Shown here: in pieces, positions 1 through 7,493 of the stretch
Numbering within the stretch: the first letter of the stretch is position 1
Layout of the letters: every line of letters begins with the position of its first letter
Assembly: GCA_002343455.1 (NCBI GenBank)
Contig: DDSR01000464.1
Span: 19,595 to 40,065 of the forward strand
Direction: 5' to 3'
DNA: 20,471 bases
Source of the DNA: Deltaproteobacteria bacterium UBA2385
Lineage (GTDB): Bacteria; Myxococcota_A; UBA796; UBA2385
Made by a program: the position numbers and the translations under genes
Notes under the pieces: generated by a model
Database searches by the model: none
What the model was told of the DNA's origin: nothing
Seen by the model: the letters and a program-made list of their open reading frames with translations, nothing else

Positions 1-722
1 CTGACGTTGGGCAGGATGCGGTCCTTGGGGATGCGCACGTCCTCGAAGACCAGCTCGCTGGTGATGCTGGCCTTCAGGCTGTGCTTGCCCTTCATCACCG
101 GGGCGCTGAAGCCCTTGTCGCCGCGCTCGACGATGAAGCCGTGGATGCGGGCCTCGGCCAGGGTGCCACCGGGCGGGACCAGCTTGGCCCAGACGATGGC
201 GAGATCGGCCAGCGAGCCGTTGGTGATCCACATCTTGGCGCCGTTGAGCACGTAGCTGTCGCCGTCATCGACCGCCTTGGTGACCATGCCGCCGGGGTTG
301 CTGCCGTGGTCGGGCTCGGTCAGGCCGAAGCAGCCGATCAGCTTGCCCTTGGCCATATCGGGCAGGTAGCGCTGCTTCTGCGCCTCGCTGCCGTACTTCC
401 AGATCGGGAACATGCAGAGCGAGCCCTGCACCGAGACGAAGCTGCGAAGCCCGCTGTCGCCGCGCTCGAGCTCCTGGCAGGCGAGGCCGTAGGCCACGTT
501 GCTCATGCCCGCGCAGCCGTAGCCTTCGAGGTTCATGCCCAGCAGGCCCATCTCGCCGATCTGGGGGATCAGCTCCATCGGGAAGGTGCCGGCGCGGCAG
601 TGCTCCTCGATGATGGGGATGATGTTGTCGTCGACCCAGCCGCGGACGAGATCGCGAACCATGCGCTCCTCGTCGCTGAAGTGACGGTCCACATTGTAGA
701 AGTCGAGACCCTGGAAGGCCAT
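1..722 (-). CDS. gcdH: Glutaryl-CoA dehydrogenase, N-terminal 240 residues (runs off window)
   Basis: This is a flavin-dependent acyl-CoA dehydrogenase. Glutaryl-CoA dehydrogenase oxidises and decarboxylates glutaryl-CoA to crotonyl-CoA in lysine, hydroxylysine and tryptophan breakdown. The visible part has the glutaryl-type signatures: GYGCAGMSNVAYGL, then QELERGDSGLRSFVSVQGSL, then PIWKYGSE, then the FAD/substrate motif CFGLTEPDHGSNPGGM, and later MWITNGSLADL. These follow human GCDH closely from memory, with GSN in place of the usual GSD. The start is the ATG at 722-720, with GGAG five bases upstream. The C-terminal third, including the catalytic glutamate, lies outside the window, so activity cannot be judged. 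It diverges from the aminotransferase at 882 across about 160 bases. Another short-chain acyl-CoA dehydrogenase is the main alternative. Confidence 0.82.
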   Translation of the reverse strand, partial: MAFQGLDFYNVDRHFSDEERMVRDLVRGWVDDNIIPIIEEHCRAGTFPMELIPQIGEMGLLGMNLEGYGCAGMSNVAYGLACQELERGDSGLRSFVSVQGSLCMFPIWKYGSEAQKQRYLPDMAKGKLIGCFGLTEPDHGSNPGGMVTKAVDDGDSYVLNGAKMWITNGSLADLAIVWAKLVPPGGTLAEARIHGFIVERGDKGFSAPVMKGKHSLKASITSELVFEDVRIPKDRILPNV

Positions 723-854
723 CGTCGCTCCGGTCTGCGCCCGTGGCGCGGCTGCGGTGGGGAGGGGAGGTAGCCCAACCGACCAGACCGAGCAACGCGC
801 AGCGCGGGGCGGGCCTGGACGCCTCGGGCGTATTAGGGAGGGGGCCGCCGTGCT

Positions 855-868
855 GCGCCCTCGGGCGC
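855..868 (+). other. Hairpin abutting the ribosome binding site of the aminotransferase gene
   Basis: GCGCC, a CTCG loop and GGCGC form a 5-bp stem (6 bp with the flanking bases). It ends directly against the Shine-Dalgarno sequence GAGGAG at 869-874, which is seven bases before the ATG at 882. It could modulate translation, but short GC palindromes are common at this base composition. Confidence 0.25.
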
Positions 869-881
869 GAGGAGCCTGTCC

Positions 882-2366
882 ATGTCGGTCCTTTCCACCC
901 TCCAGAAGATCCGCGGCTTGACCCGCCAGCCGACCACGCTGGGCCTCTCGGACTCCCTGGTCGAGCGCTTCGCCGAGCTCGACCCCAAGCTCGGCCAGGC
1001 CGTCGCCGAGGCCCTCCCCCTGGTCGAGGCGCTGGCCGCCCGGCACCCCGAGCTCTTCGCCCTCTCCGAGGCCGAGCTGGTTCGCCGGGTCCAGGAGGGC
1101 TTCGTCAACTTCTACAAGGACACGACGGTCAACCCCTATGTCGCGGTGTCCGCGCGGGGCCCCTGGGTGGTGACCGCCCACGGCGCCGTCGTCCACGACA
1201 GCGGGGGCTACGGGATGCTGGGCATGGGGCACAACCCCCAGGCGGTGCTCGATGTGCTCGGCCGCCCGCAGGTCATGGCCAACGTCATGACCGCCAACTT
1301 CAGCCAGCAGGCCTTCGTCACGCGGATGAGGCGCGAGCTGGGTCACACCCGCGCGGGCGGCCCCTCCTTCCACAGCTTCGTCTGCCTGAACTCCGGCAGC
1401 GAGAGCATGACCCTGGCCCGTCGCCTCGCCGACGTCAACGCCCAGCGCCAGACCGCCGCGCAGGGTGTGCACCCGGGCCGGACCATCAAGGCCCTGGCCG
1501 TCCGCGGCGGCTTTCATGGCCGCACGGACGGGCCCGCCCGCATCTCCGACTCCTGCCGCGACGCCTACGAGAAGCACCTCGCCAGCTTCGTCGACCACAG
1601 CGACCTCGTCACGGTGCCCCAGAACGACGTCGCCGCCCTGGACGCCGCCTTCGAGCAGGCCCAGGCGCAGGGCTGGTTCTTCGACGCCGTCTACATGGAG
1701 CCGGTGCAGGGCGAAGGCGCTCCGGGGCGGGCCATCACCCGCGCCTTCTACGATCGGGCCGTCCACCTCGCCCGCGCCATGGGCTCGCTGGTCGTGGTCG
1801 ACAGCATCCAGGCCGGCCTGCGGGCCCACGGGGTGCTCTCCATCATCGACTACCCCGGCTTCCAGGACGCCGAGGTCCCCGACGTCGAGACCTGGTCCAA
1901 GGCGCTCAACGCCGGCCAGTTCCCGCTCTCCGTCCTCGGCCTCAGCGAGCGGGCGGCGCAGGTCTACGTCAACGGCATCTACGGCAACACCATGACCACC
2001 AACCCCCGGGCCCTGGACATCGCCAGCCTGGTGTTGGACTCGATCACCCCCCAGCTGCGCGAGAACATCCAGCGCCAGGGGCGCCGCTTCCTGCAGGGCC
2101 TCGAGGCCATCCAGCGGCGCCTGCCAGGGGTCGTCCGCGAGGTGCAGGGCACCGGCCTGCTCTTCTGCGCCGAGCTCTTCCCGCAGTACCCGGTCGTCGC
2201 GCCGATGGGCGTCGAGACGCAGTGCCGGATCGTCGGGCTCGGGGTCATCCACGGGGGCGAGAACGCGCTGCGCTTCACCCCCCACTTCGGCATCACCGAC
2301 GCTGAGGTCGACATGATGCTCGAGCTGGTCGAGCAGGTACTTTCGAATCTGAAGCCGACGGCCTGA
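882..2366 (+). CDS. Class III PLP-dependent aminotransferase
   Basis: This is a fold-type I, class III aminotransferase that moves an amino group, often from an omega-amine such as lysine or ornithine, to a 2-oxo acid in the cytoplasm. The visible class features are the phosphate-binding NSGSES at residues 170-175, FHGRTDG at 211-217, EPVQGEGA at 273-280, the pyridine-binding Asp307 in VVDSIQAG, and the Schiff-base Lys340 in TWSKALNAG. The usual DEVQ is DSIQ here, so the conserved Glu is Ser308, while the Asp and Gln are kept. The protein has 494 residues, somewhat longer than typical members (about 400-450) because of an N-terminal helical extension of roughly 80 residues. The start is ATG with GAGGAG seven bases upstream. 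Divergence from a glutaryl-CoA dehydrogenase hints at lysine breakdown, for example lysine 6-aminotransferase, but the substrate cannot be read from the sequence. Confidence 0.87.
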   Translation: MSVLSTLQKIRGLTRQPTTLGLSDSLVERFAELDPKLGQAVAEALPLVEALAARHPELFALSEAELVRRVQEGFVNFYKDTTVNPYVAVSARGPWVVTAHGAVVHDSGGYGMLGMGHNPQAVLDVLGRPQVMANVMTANFSQQAFVTRMRRELGHTRAGGPSFHSFVCLNSGSESMTLARRLADVNAQRQTAAQGVHPGRTIKALAVRGGFHGRTDGPARISDSCRDAYEKHLASFVDHSDLVTVPQNDVAALDAAFEQAQAQGWFFDAVYMEPVQGEGAPGRAITRAFYDRAVHLARAMGSLVVVDSIQAGLRAHGVLSIIDYPGFQDAEVPDVETWSKALNAGQFPLSVLGLSERAAQVYVNGIYGNTMTTNPRALDIASLVLDSITPQLRENIQRQGRRFLQGLEAIQRRLPGVVREVQGTGLLFCAELFPQYPVVAPMGVETQCRIVGLGVIHGGENALRFTPHFGITDAEVDMMLELVEQVLSNLKPTA

Positions 2367-2370
2367 GCGC

Positions 2371-3936
2371 CTACCTGGCGTACTGCAGGGCCATCAGGTC
2401 CCAGGCCATCTCGACGGGGGCCTGGTCGTCGGTGAGCAGCCGCGCCTCTTCCCAGCCGGGTACCGGGCCCATGATCTTCTTGCGGTAGCGGGTGCGGATC
2501 TGGTCGTAGGCCACGGTGTCGTAGCCGCGCTCCAGCCGCTTGGCCGCCAGCAGCGGGTCCGTCGGGCTCTTCATGGCGAAGATCACGTCGTTGGAGGTCG
2601 TGGCCTGCACCCAGACGACGGTGTCGAAGACCTCCTTCATGGTGCGGTAGATCATCGCCGCCAGGTCCTTGGAGACGCCGCGGACGCTGGCCACGTTGAC
2701 CGCCAGCACCCCGCCCTCGTTGAGCTGCTCGTGGACCTCGCGGAAGAATTCCTCGGTGACGAGGTGGAAGGGGATGTAGGGCTGGCGGTAGGCGTCCATC
2801 AGCACCACGTCGAAGCGGCGGCTGGTGCTCTGGATGTAGATGCGGCCGTCCATCACGACCGGCTGGATGCGCGGGTCGTCGTTGTCCAGGTACTTCAGGC
2901 CCGCCTCGACCACGTCGGCGTCGATCTCCACGCCGACGATCCTGGCCTGGGGGAAGGCCTCCAGGGACTGGCGCGCGATGGTCCCGCCAGCCAGGCCGAT
3001 GATCAGCACCTCGGGATCCGGCCGGACCTCCTTCATCCACAGGGGCGCCGTCGCCATGTAGGTCCAGACCCCGCGGATCTCCTGCTCGGGGTTGGGGCAC
3101 TTCACCGAGTGGACGCCGACGCCCTCGTTCAGGTACAGGTGGTAGGCGTCCGGGCAGCTGCCGTAGGGCTCCTGAACCACCTGGATGAAGTGGTAGATGC
3201 TCTCGCTCTCGTAGACCAGCCCCTCCATCGGGCGGACGGTGCCGGAGGGGATCAAGAGCAGGGCCAGGGAGGCGCCGCCGACGGCGATCGCCCGGCCGCG
3301 GGAGAGGAGGCCCAGGGCGCTGACGGTCAGGAGGAGGGCGCCGATCAAGAGGAAGGTGCGGCGCACTCCAAAGAGAGGCACCAGGACCAGGGCGGGCAGG
3401 AAGGAGCCGAGGATGCTGCCGAAGGTCGACAGGGCGTACAGCCGCCCGGCGAGCTTCCCGGCGTCTTCGACCCGGACCATCGCCAGCCGGACGGCCCAGG
3501 GGCTGACCGTGCCCATCAGGGTGACCGGGATGGCCAGCAGCCCCAGGGTGCCGAGCAGGCCGCCGACCAGGCTGGCCACGGCGACCGCCGGATCGGAGAG
3601 CTCTTCGCCGGAGACGAGGGGGCGCAGCACGGCGCTGGCGCCGCGCAGGATCGGCTGGCTGATCAGCGGCAGGGCCAGGATGAAGCCGGAGGCCACCGCG
3701 GTGACGGAGGCCAGCCGGCGCAGGCTGGGGTGCCGATCACCCCAGCGACCGCCCAGCCAGTAGCCCAGGCTGAGGAAGGCCATCATCGAGCCGATCAGCA
3801 CGGTGGTCACGACCAGGGAGGTCCCGAAGTACGGGGCCAGCAGGCGCAGGCCGGTCATCTCCACGGCCATCACCGACATGCCGCTGGTGAAGACCAGGAC
3901 GGAGAGCAGGCGTGGGGGAGGGGAGGGCGGGGTCAT
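2371..3936 (-). CDS. Membrane-anchored spermidine synthase-like protein (fused transporter-like/aminopropyltransferase domain)
   Basis: The protein has two parts. The first ~230 residues hold about seven hydrophobic helices, the transporter-like membrane portion seen in 'fused MFS/spermidine synthase' proteins. From about residue 240 comes a Rossmann methyltransferase-like fold of the polyamine aminopropyltransferase family. Visible motifs are the nucleotide loop GLAGGTI at 314-320, the acidic GVEID at 335-339, MDGRIYI near 362-368, and MDAYRQPYIP at 380-389, where true spermidine synthases have a catalytic Asp. The family includes real aminopropyltransferases and proteins of unknown reaction, so activity is not certain. 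It follows the HEAT-repeat gene on the same strand after 22 bases and probably shares its transcript. It ends four bases from the convergent aminotransferase gene. The start is ATG with a weak GAGAAG upstream. Confidence 0.8.
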   Translation of the reverse strand: MTPPSPPPRLLSVLVFTSGMSVMAVEMTGLRLLAPYFGTSLVVTTVLIGSMMAFLSLGYWLGGRWGDRHPSLRRLASVTAVASGFILALPLISQPILRGASAVLRPLVSGEELSDPAVAVASLVGGLLGTLGLLAIPVTLMGTVSPWAVRLAMVRVEDAGKLAGRLYALSTFGSILGSFLPALVLVPLFGVRRTFLLIGALLLTVSALGLLSRGRAIAVGGASLALLLIPSGTVRPMEGLVYESESIYHFIQVVQEPYGSCPDAYHLYLNEGVGVHSVKCPNPEQEIRGVWTYMATAPLWMKEVRPDPEVLIIGLAGGTIARQSLEAFPQARIVGVEIDADVVEAGLKYLDNDDPRIQPVVMDGRIYIQSTSRRFDVVLMDAYRQPYIPFHLVTEEFFREVHEQLNEGGVLAVNVASVRGVSKDLAAMIYRTMKEVFDTVVWVQATTSNDVIFAMKSPTDPLLAAKRLERGYDTVAYDQIRTRYRKKIMGPVPGWEEARLLTDDQAPVEMAWDLMALQYAR

Positions 3937-3958
3937 GGCTTCTCGCTGTGGGGGGCCC

Positions 3959-4342
3959 TCAGCGGGCGTGGAATTGCTCGAGGGCCTCGCGCGCTGCGCG
4001 CCGGACCTCGCTGTTCTCGTCTCGGGTGCAGGCCTGGAGCTTGGGGATCGCCTCCTTGGCTCGCAGGTCTTCCAGGGCCCGGCAGGCCTCGGCGCGCACC
4101 TCGGGCTCGGCGTCGCTGAGGGCCGCGATCACCGCCTCGACCGCGCGCTCGTCGGCGGTGAAGCCCAGGAGCTGGATGGCGTAGAAGCGCAGCAGCGGGT
4201 CCTTCTTCGACTGCTGGTAGCACTCGATCAGGTCGGGGATGGCCTCGCCCCGGTCGAAGAGGATGGCGTCGAAGGCGCTGTCCGCTCGAGTGGGATCGGG
4301 GTCGCGGAGGGCGTTGAACAGATCCTTGTAGCGAGGCCGCAT
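3959..4342 (-). CDS. Small HEAT-repeat protein
   Basis: A 127-residue, all-helical protein without signal peptide or membrane segment. Three or so HEAT units are visible: a central one around FYAIQLLGFTADERAVEAVI, then ALSDAEPEVRAEACRALEDL, then CTRDENSEVRRAAREAL. The D..P.VR..A..AL spacing is typical of PBS-lyase/HEAT repeats. Such proteins are protein-protein scaffolds, and no partner can be named. The gene is first in a two-gene minus-strand unit with the aminopropyltransferase-like gene 22 bases downstream, so the two products may work together. It diverges from surE over a spacer of about 140 bases, where I found no convincing promoter. Confidence 0.75.
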   Translation of the reverse strand: MRPRYKDLFNALRDPDPTRADSAFDAILFDRGEAIPDLIECYQQSKKDPLLRFYAIQLLGFTADERAVEAVIAALSDAEPEVRAEACRALEDLRAKEAIPKLQACTRDENSEVRRAAREALEQFHAR

Positions 4343-4484
4343 TGCAGATCCGGGAGGTCGGGGACGAAGCGCGGGCGTAACGAGGCCAGGGATCGCCGCA
4401 AGAGCGAGCGTGTCGCTGCCCGTTTCAGACCCGACGAAGTCAGACGCTCCCGGGCGTCAGGCGACCGGTTACGCGGGGGGCCCG

Positions 4485-5255
4485 ATGCTGATCCTGGTGA
4501 CCAACGACGACGGAATCGAGGCGCCCGGCCTCGCCGCCCTGGCGCTGGCCCTGGCGCCCTTGGGGCGCGTGGTGGTCCTGGCCCCCTCCCAGGAGCGCAG
4601 CGCCCAGAGCCACGCCCTCACCATGCACGAGCCGCTGCGGGTCCAGGGCTTCGGCCCGGACCGCTACTCCTGCACCGGCCAGCCGGCGGACTGTGTCTAC
4701 CTGGGCGTCCACCACATCTGTCCGGAGCGTCCCGGGCTGGTCGTCTCGGGCGTCAACCGGGGCAGCAACCTGGGCGACGACGTGCACTACTCCGGCACGG
4801 TCGGGGCGGCTGAGGAAGCAGCCCTGATGGGCATTCCCTCGCTGGCGGTCAGCCTCCACACCGAGGCCGCGCGGGCTCCCGAGCACCACTACGACACGGC
4901 CGCCCAGCTCGCCCGTCGGGTCGCCGTGCAGCTGCTGGCCAACCCGCTGCCGCCCCGTGTCTTCCTCAACCTCAATGTCCCCGATCGCCCGCTGGCCGAG
5001 GTGCCCGGCATACGGGTCGCTCGCCTGGGCCGCCGCGAGTACCGACCCCTCGTGGCCCAGTCCCAGGACCCACGGGGGCGGGACTACTACTGGGTCGGAG
5101 GGGCCCCCATGGGCTTCGACACCGCCGACGGGACCGACGGGGCCCTGTTCGCCCTGGGGTTCGCCACCCTCACCCCCTTGCACCCGGACCACACCCACCG
5201 GGACAGCCTCGCCGCCCTGGGCGCGTGGCCGCTCGACGCGGAGCCTGCTGGATGA
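4485..5255 (+). CDS. surE: 5'/3'-nucleotidase SurE
   Basis: SurE is a metal-dependent nucleoside monophosphate phosphatase (also exopolyphosphatase) linked to stationary-phase survival. The start chosen is the ATG giving MLILVTNDDG, because the family begins exactly there. A GTG 75 bases upstream would add 25 residues with no family resemblance. Metal-binding residues are Asp8 and Asp9 in NDDG, Ser39 in SQERSAQS and Asn91 in GVNRGSN. SGTVGAA at 103-109 is the other family signature. Length is 256 residues, normal for SurE. A G-run (positions 4475-4480) serves as a poor Shine-Dalgarno. The stop overlaps the start of the DedA-type gene as ATGA, indicating translational coupling. Confidence 0.95.
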   Translation: MLILVTNDDGIEAPGLAALALALAPLGRVVVLAPSQERSAQSHALTMHEPLRVQGFGPDRYSCTGQPADCVYLGVHHICPERPGLVVSGVNRGSNLGDDVHYSGTVGAAEEAALMGIPSLAVSLHTEAARAPEHHYDTAAQLARRVAVQLLANPLPPRVFLNLNVPDRPLAEVPGIRVARLGRREYRPLVAQSQDPRGRDYYWVGGAPMGFDTADGTDGALFALGFATLTPLHPDHTHRDSLAALGAWPLDAEPAG

Positions 5256-5851
5256 ACCCCTTCACCCTCCTGCGTCGCGTCTACAACTGGGTCCTGACCT
5301 GGGCCGACAGCAAGTACGGCGGGCTGGCCCTCTTCGTGCTCGCCTTCGTCGAGTCCAGCTTCTTCCCCATCCCGCCCGACGTCCTGCTGATGGCCCTCTG
5401 TCTCGGCGCCCGCGACAAGGCCCTCCGCTACGCGGCCATCTGCTCGGCTGGCAGCGTCCTGGGCGGGCTCTTCGGCTACGCGATCGGCACCTTCGCCTTC
5501 GAGACGGTGGGCAAGCCGATCATCGACTTCTACGGCGCCGCCGGCAAGTACGACCAGGTCGGCCGCCTGTACGAGGACCACGGCTTCTGGATCGTCTTCC
5601 TCGCCGGGTTCACGCCCATCCCCTACAAGATCATCACCATCGCCGGTGGTGTCTTCAAGATCTCGCTGGGCCCCTTCCTCTTCGCCTCGCTGATCGGCAG
5701 GAGCGCGCGCTTCTTCCTGGTGGCCGGGCTGCTCCGCGCCTTCGGCGAGCCGATGCGCGCCTTCATCGATCGCTGGTTCAACCTGCTCACGGTCGTCTTC
5801 AGCGTCCTGCTGATCGGCGGCTTCGTCCTGCTCAAGGTCGTCCTGCACTAA
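5252..5851 (+). CDS. DedA/YqaA-family inner-membrane protein
   Basis: A 199-residue polytopic membrane protein of the DedA/SNARE-associated (VTT) superfamily. Members are implicated in moving phospholipids or undecaprenyl phosphate across the membrane and in envelope homeostasis. Seen in order: the first helix YGGLALFVLAFVESS, the reentrant-loop motif FFPIPPDVLL with the family acidic and proline residues, a Gly-rich stretch AGSVLGGLFGYAIG, the second loop FTPIPYKI followed by IAGGVF, the conserved Arg in IGRSARFF, and a final C-terminal helix. The ATG at 5252 lies in the ATGA overlap with the surE stop, so the pair is coupled. An upstream in-frame ATG at 5225 is inside surE and adds only nine unrelated residues. 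The apt gene follows after 25 bases. YqaA-like is the closest subgroup I recognise. Confidence 0.85.
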   Translation: MNPFTLLRRVYNWVLTWADSKYGGLALFVLAFVESSFFPIPPDVLLMALCLGARDKALRYAAICSAGSVLGGLFGYAIGTFAFETVGKPIIDFYGAAGKYDQVGRLYEDHGFWIVFLAGFTPIPYKIITIAGGVFKISLGPFLFASLIGRSARFFLVAGLLRAFGEPMRAFIDRWFNLLTVVFSVLLIGGFVLLKVVLH

Positions 5852-5876
5852 CCCCCGAAACCCTCCTGGAGCCGCC

Positions 5877-6404
5877 ATGACCGACATCGAGAGCCGCCTC
5901 AAGTCCACCATCCGTGACATCCCCGACTTCCCCAAGCCGGGCATCCTGTTCAAGGACATCACGCCCATCCTGGCGGATCCCAAGCTCTTCCGCAGCACGA
6001 TCGACTGGTTCGCCGAGCGCTACGCCGGCGAGCACATCGACGTGGTGGTCGGCATGGAGTCGCGCGGCTTCCTCTTCGGCGCGCCGCTGGCCATGGAGCT
6101 CAGCGCCGCCTTCGTGCCGGCCCGCAAGCCGGGCAAGCTGCCCTACGACCGGGTCAGCGTCGAGTACTCCCTGGAGTACGGCACCGCCATGCTGGAGATC
6201 CACGCCGATGCCATCAAGCCTGGCGACCGGGTGCTGATCGTCGACGATCTGCTGGCCACCGGCGGCACCGCCAAGGCCACCTGCGACCTGGTCCGTCGGC
6301 TGGGCGGTCAGGTCCTGGCCGCCTGCTTCGTGGTCGAGCTGGGCTTCCTGCCCGGGCGCGCCGCCCTGGGCGACGTGCCTGTGCAGTCGATCATCACCTT
6401 CTGA
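5877..6404 (+). CDS. apt: Adenine phosphoribosyltransferase
   Basis: Apt salvages adenine by joining it to PRPP to give AMP and pyrophosphate in the cytoplasm. The 175-residue length is standard. Family hallmarks are IPDFPKPGILFKDITPIL near the N-terminus, VVGMESRGFLFG at 57-68, the RKPGKLPY segment, and the PRPP-binding loop VLIVDDLLATGGT at 119-131. The start ATG has TGGAG five bases upstream. It is third in a plus-strand run after surE and the DedA-type gene, with a 25-base gap, making a plausible nucleotide-metabolism operon with surE. Its last 11 bases overlap the convergent coaE gene, so the C-terminal codons of both genes are mutually constrained. Confidence 0.97.
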   Translation: MTDIESRLKSTIRDIPDFPKPGILFKDITPILADPKLFRSTIDWFAERYAGEHIDVVVGMESRGFLFGAPLAMELSAAFVPARKPGKLPYDRVSVEYSLEYGTAMLEIHADAIKPGDRVLIVDDLLATGGTAKATCDLVRRLGGQVLAACFVVELGFLPGRAALGDVPVQSIITF

Positions 6405-7035
6405 GGCCCAGCACGCGCTGGAGGGTGCCCCAGGCGTGCTCCAGGCGTCGGTGAAGCTCGTCGGCGCTGGAGTCGTTGGCGACCACCACGACGGGCGGGC
6501 CGCCTTCCTGGAAGGCCTGCTCCAGGCGGCTGCGTCGCAGCGCGCCGGAGAGCTGGGAGGCGACCCATGCGCGGGCCCGATCCAGCTCCCAGCCCTGGCG
6601 AGCGGCGATGCGCTGCGCGCGGGTCTCGTCTTCGGCGTCGACCAGCAGGACGGCGTCGTACATCTGGAAGCTGCCGGTCTCGACCATCAAGGCCGCCTCG
6701 ACCGCGGCGACCTCCTGGCCCATGGCCCGGAGGGCCTCCAGCCGGCGCTGGATGCGCTCGTGGATGCGGGGATGGGTGATGGCCTCCAGGCGGGCCCGAG
6801 CCGAGGGGTCGCCGACCACCATCGAGCCCAGCCGGGCGCGGTCGAGCGCTCCATCGGCGGCCAGCACCTCGGCGCCGAACTGCTGCACGATCGCGGCGAG
6901 GGCCTCGCTGCCCGGAAGCACCACCTCCCGTGCCACCTGGTCGGCGTCGATCACGGGGATCCCACGCTCGACCAGCCAGCGGGCCACTGTGGACTTTCCG
7001 CTGCCGATGCCCCCGGTCAGCCCGATGGTCCTCAT
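6394..7035 (-). CDS. coaE: Dephospho-CoA kinase
   Basis: CoaE phosphorylates the 3'-hydroxyl of dephospho-CoA, the last step of coenzyme A synthesis. The 213-residue protein begins with MRTIGLTGGIGSGKS, containing the P-loop at residues 8-15. It is followed by VIDADQVARE with the family Asp32, then THPRIHE and a lid/CoA-binding region ending near VASQL. Length fits the family (about 200-215). The start ATG is embedded in an ATGA overlap with the stop of the preceding small exported-protein gene, so coaE is the last gene of a translationally coupled series headed by the sigma54 activator. The 3' end overlaps apt by 11 bases in convergent orientation. Alternative identity is very unlikely. Confidence 0.96.
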   Translation of the reverse strand: MRTIGLTGGIGSGKSTVARWLVERGIPVIDADQVAREVVLPGSEALAAIVQQFGAEVLAADGALDRARLGSMVVGDPSARARLEAITHPRIHERIQRRLEALRAMGQEVAAVEAALMVETGSFQMYDAVLLVDAEDETRAQRIAARQGWELDRARAWVASQLSGALRRSRLEQAFQEGGPPVVVVANDSSADELHRRLEHAWGTLQRVLGLRR

Positions 7036-7493
7036 TCCCCCTCCTCCCGCTGGTACGACTGGAGGGTGTCTATCGCCCGCTGCAGGTGACGCTTCACGCC
7101 GGGGCGGTCTTCCGCTTCGTAGGCGCGCCTCAGGGCCGGCAGCGCGCCGGTCGACTCCAGGCGGGTGAGGATCGAGGCGCAGGGTCGGGTCAGCTCGGGC
7201 TCGCTCAAGAGCTGCGCGCAGCGGGGTGAGAGGCGCACATCCAGGTCCTGGAGGATCATCCGCGCCTCGACCACCACCAGGTCGTCGGCCGAGCGTCCGG
7301 CCGAGCGTCGCACCTCCGCCTTCACCATCGATCGCAGGCTGCGCACGGCCAGCCGCCGCTTGGCCGGGCTGCCCGAGTCCAGGCGCGCGAGCTGGCGCTC
7401 CAGGTCGTCTCGGGCCTCGCCGGGCGCGTTCACGCCGACGGCCAGGGCCGTCCCCGGTCCCAGCAGGAGCGCCAGGAGCAGCAGGCCGGTCAT
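7032..7493 (-). CDS. Small exported helical (HEAT-like) protein of unknown function
   Basis: I do not recognise a named family. The 153-residue product starts with a signal-peptide-like segment MTGLLLLALLLGPGTALA, with a likely cleavage after ALA. No basic residue precedes the hydrophobic core, and no lipobox Cys is present. The mature part is helical and charged, with SPAKRRLAVRSLRSM and STGALPALRRAYEAED resembling HEAT/armadillo helices. Cys residues occur in SPRCAQLL and TRPCASIL and could form a disulphide in the periplasm. Both ends are ATGA overlaps: its start with the stop of the sigma54 activator, and its stop with the start of coaE. Coupling implies coexpression but does not show a shared job. 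It could be a periplasmic adaptor. Confidence 0.7.
   Translation of the reverse strand: MTGLLLLALLLGPGTALAVGVNAPGEARDDLERQLARLDSGSPAKRRLAVRSLRSMVKAEVRRSAGRSADDLVVVEARMILQDLDVRLSPRCAQLLSEPELTRPCASILTRLESTGALPALRRAYEAEDRPGVKRHLQRAIDTLQSYQREEGE

Noticed and set aside
743..2305. 520-codon open frame in another frame over the aminotransferase gene
   Set aside because: The translation is Arg/Pro/Gly-rich without motifs, and the overlapping frame has full aminotransferase signatures and a good ribosome site.
2731..4119. 462-codon antisense frame across the aminopropyltransferase-like gene
   Set aside because: Composition is Gln/Gly/Asp-rich, as expected from the complement of GC-rich coding DNA; no domain pattern.
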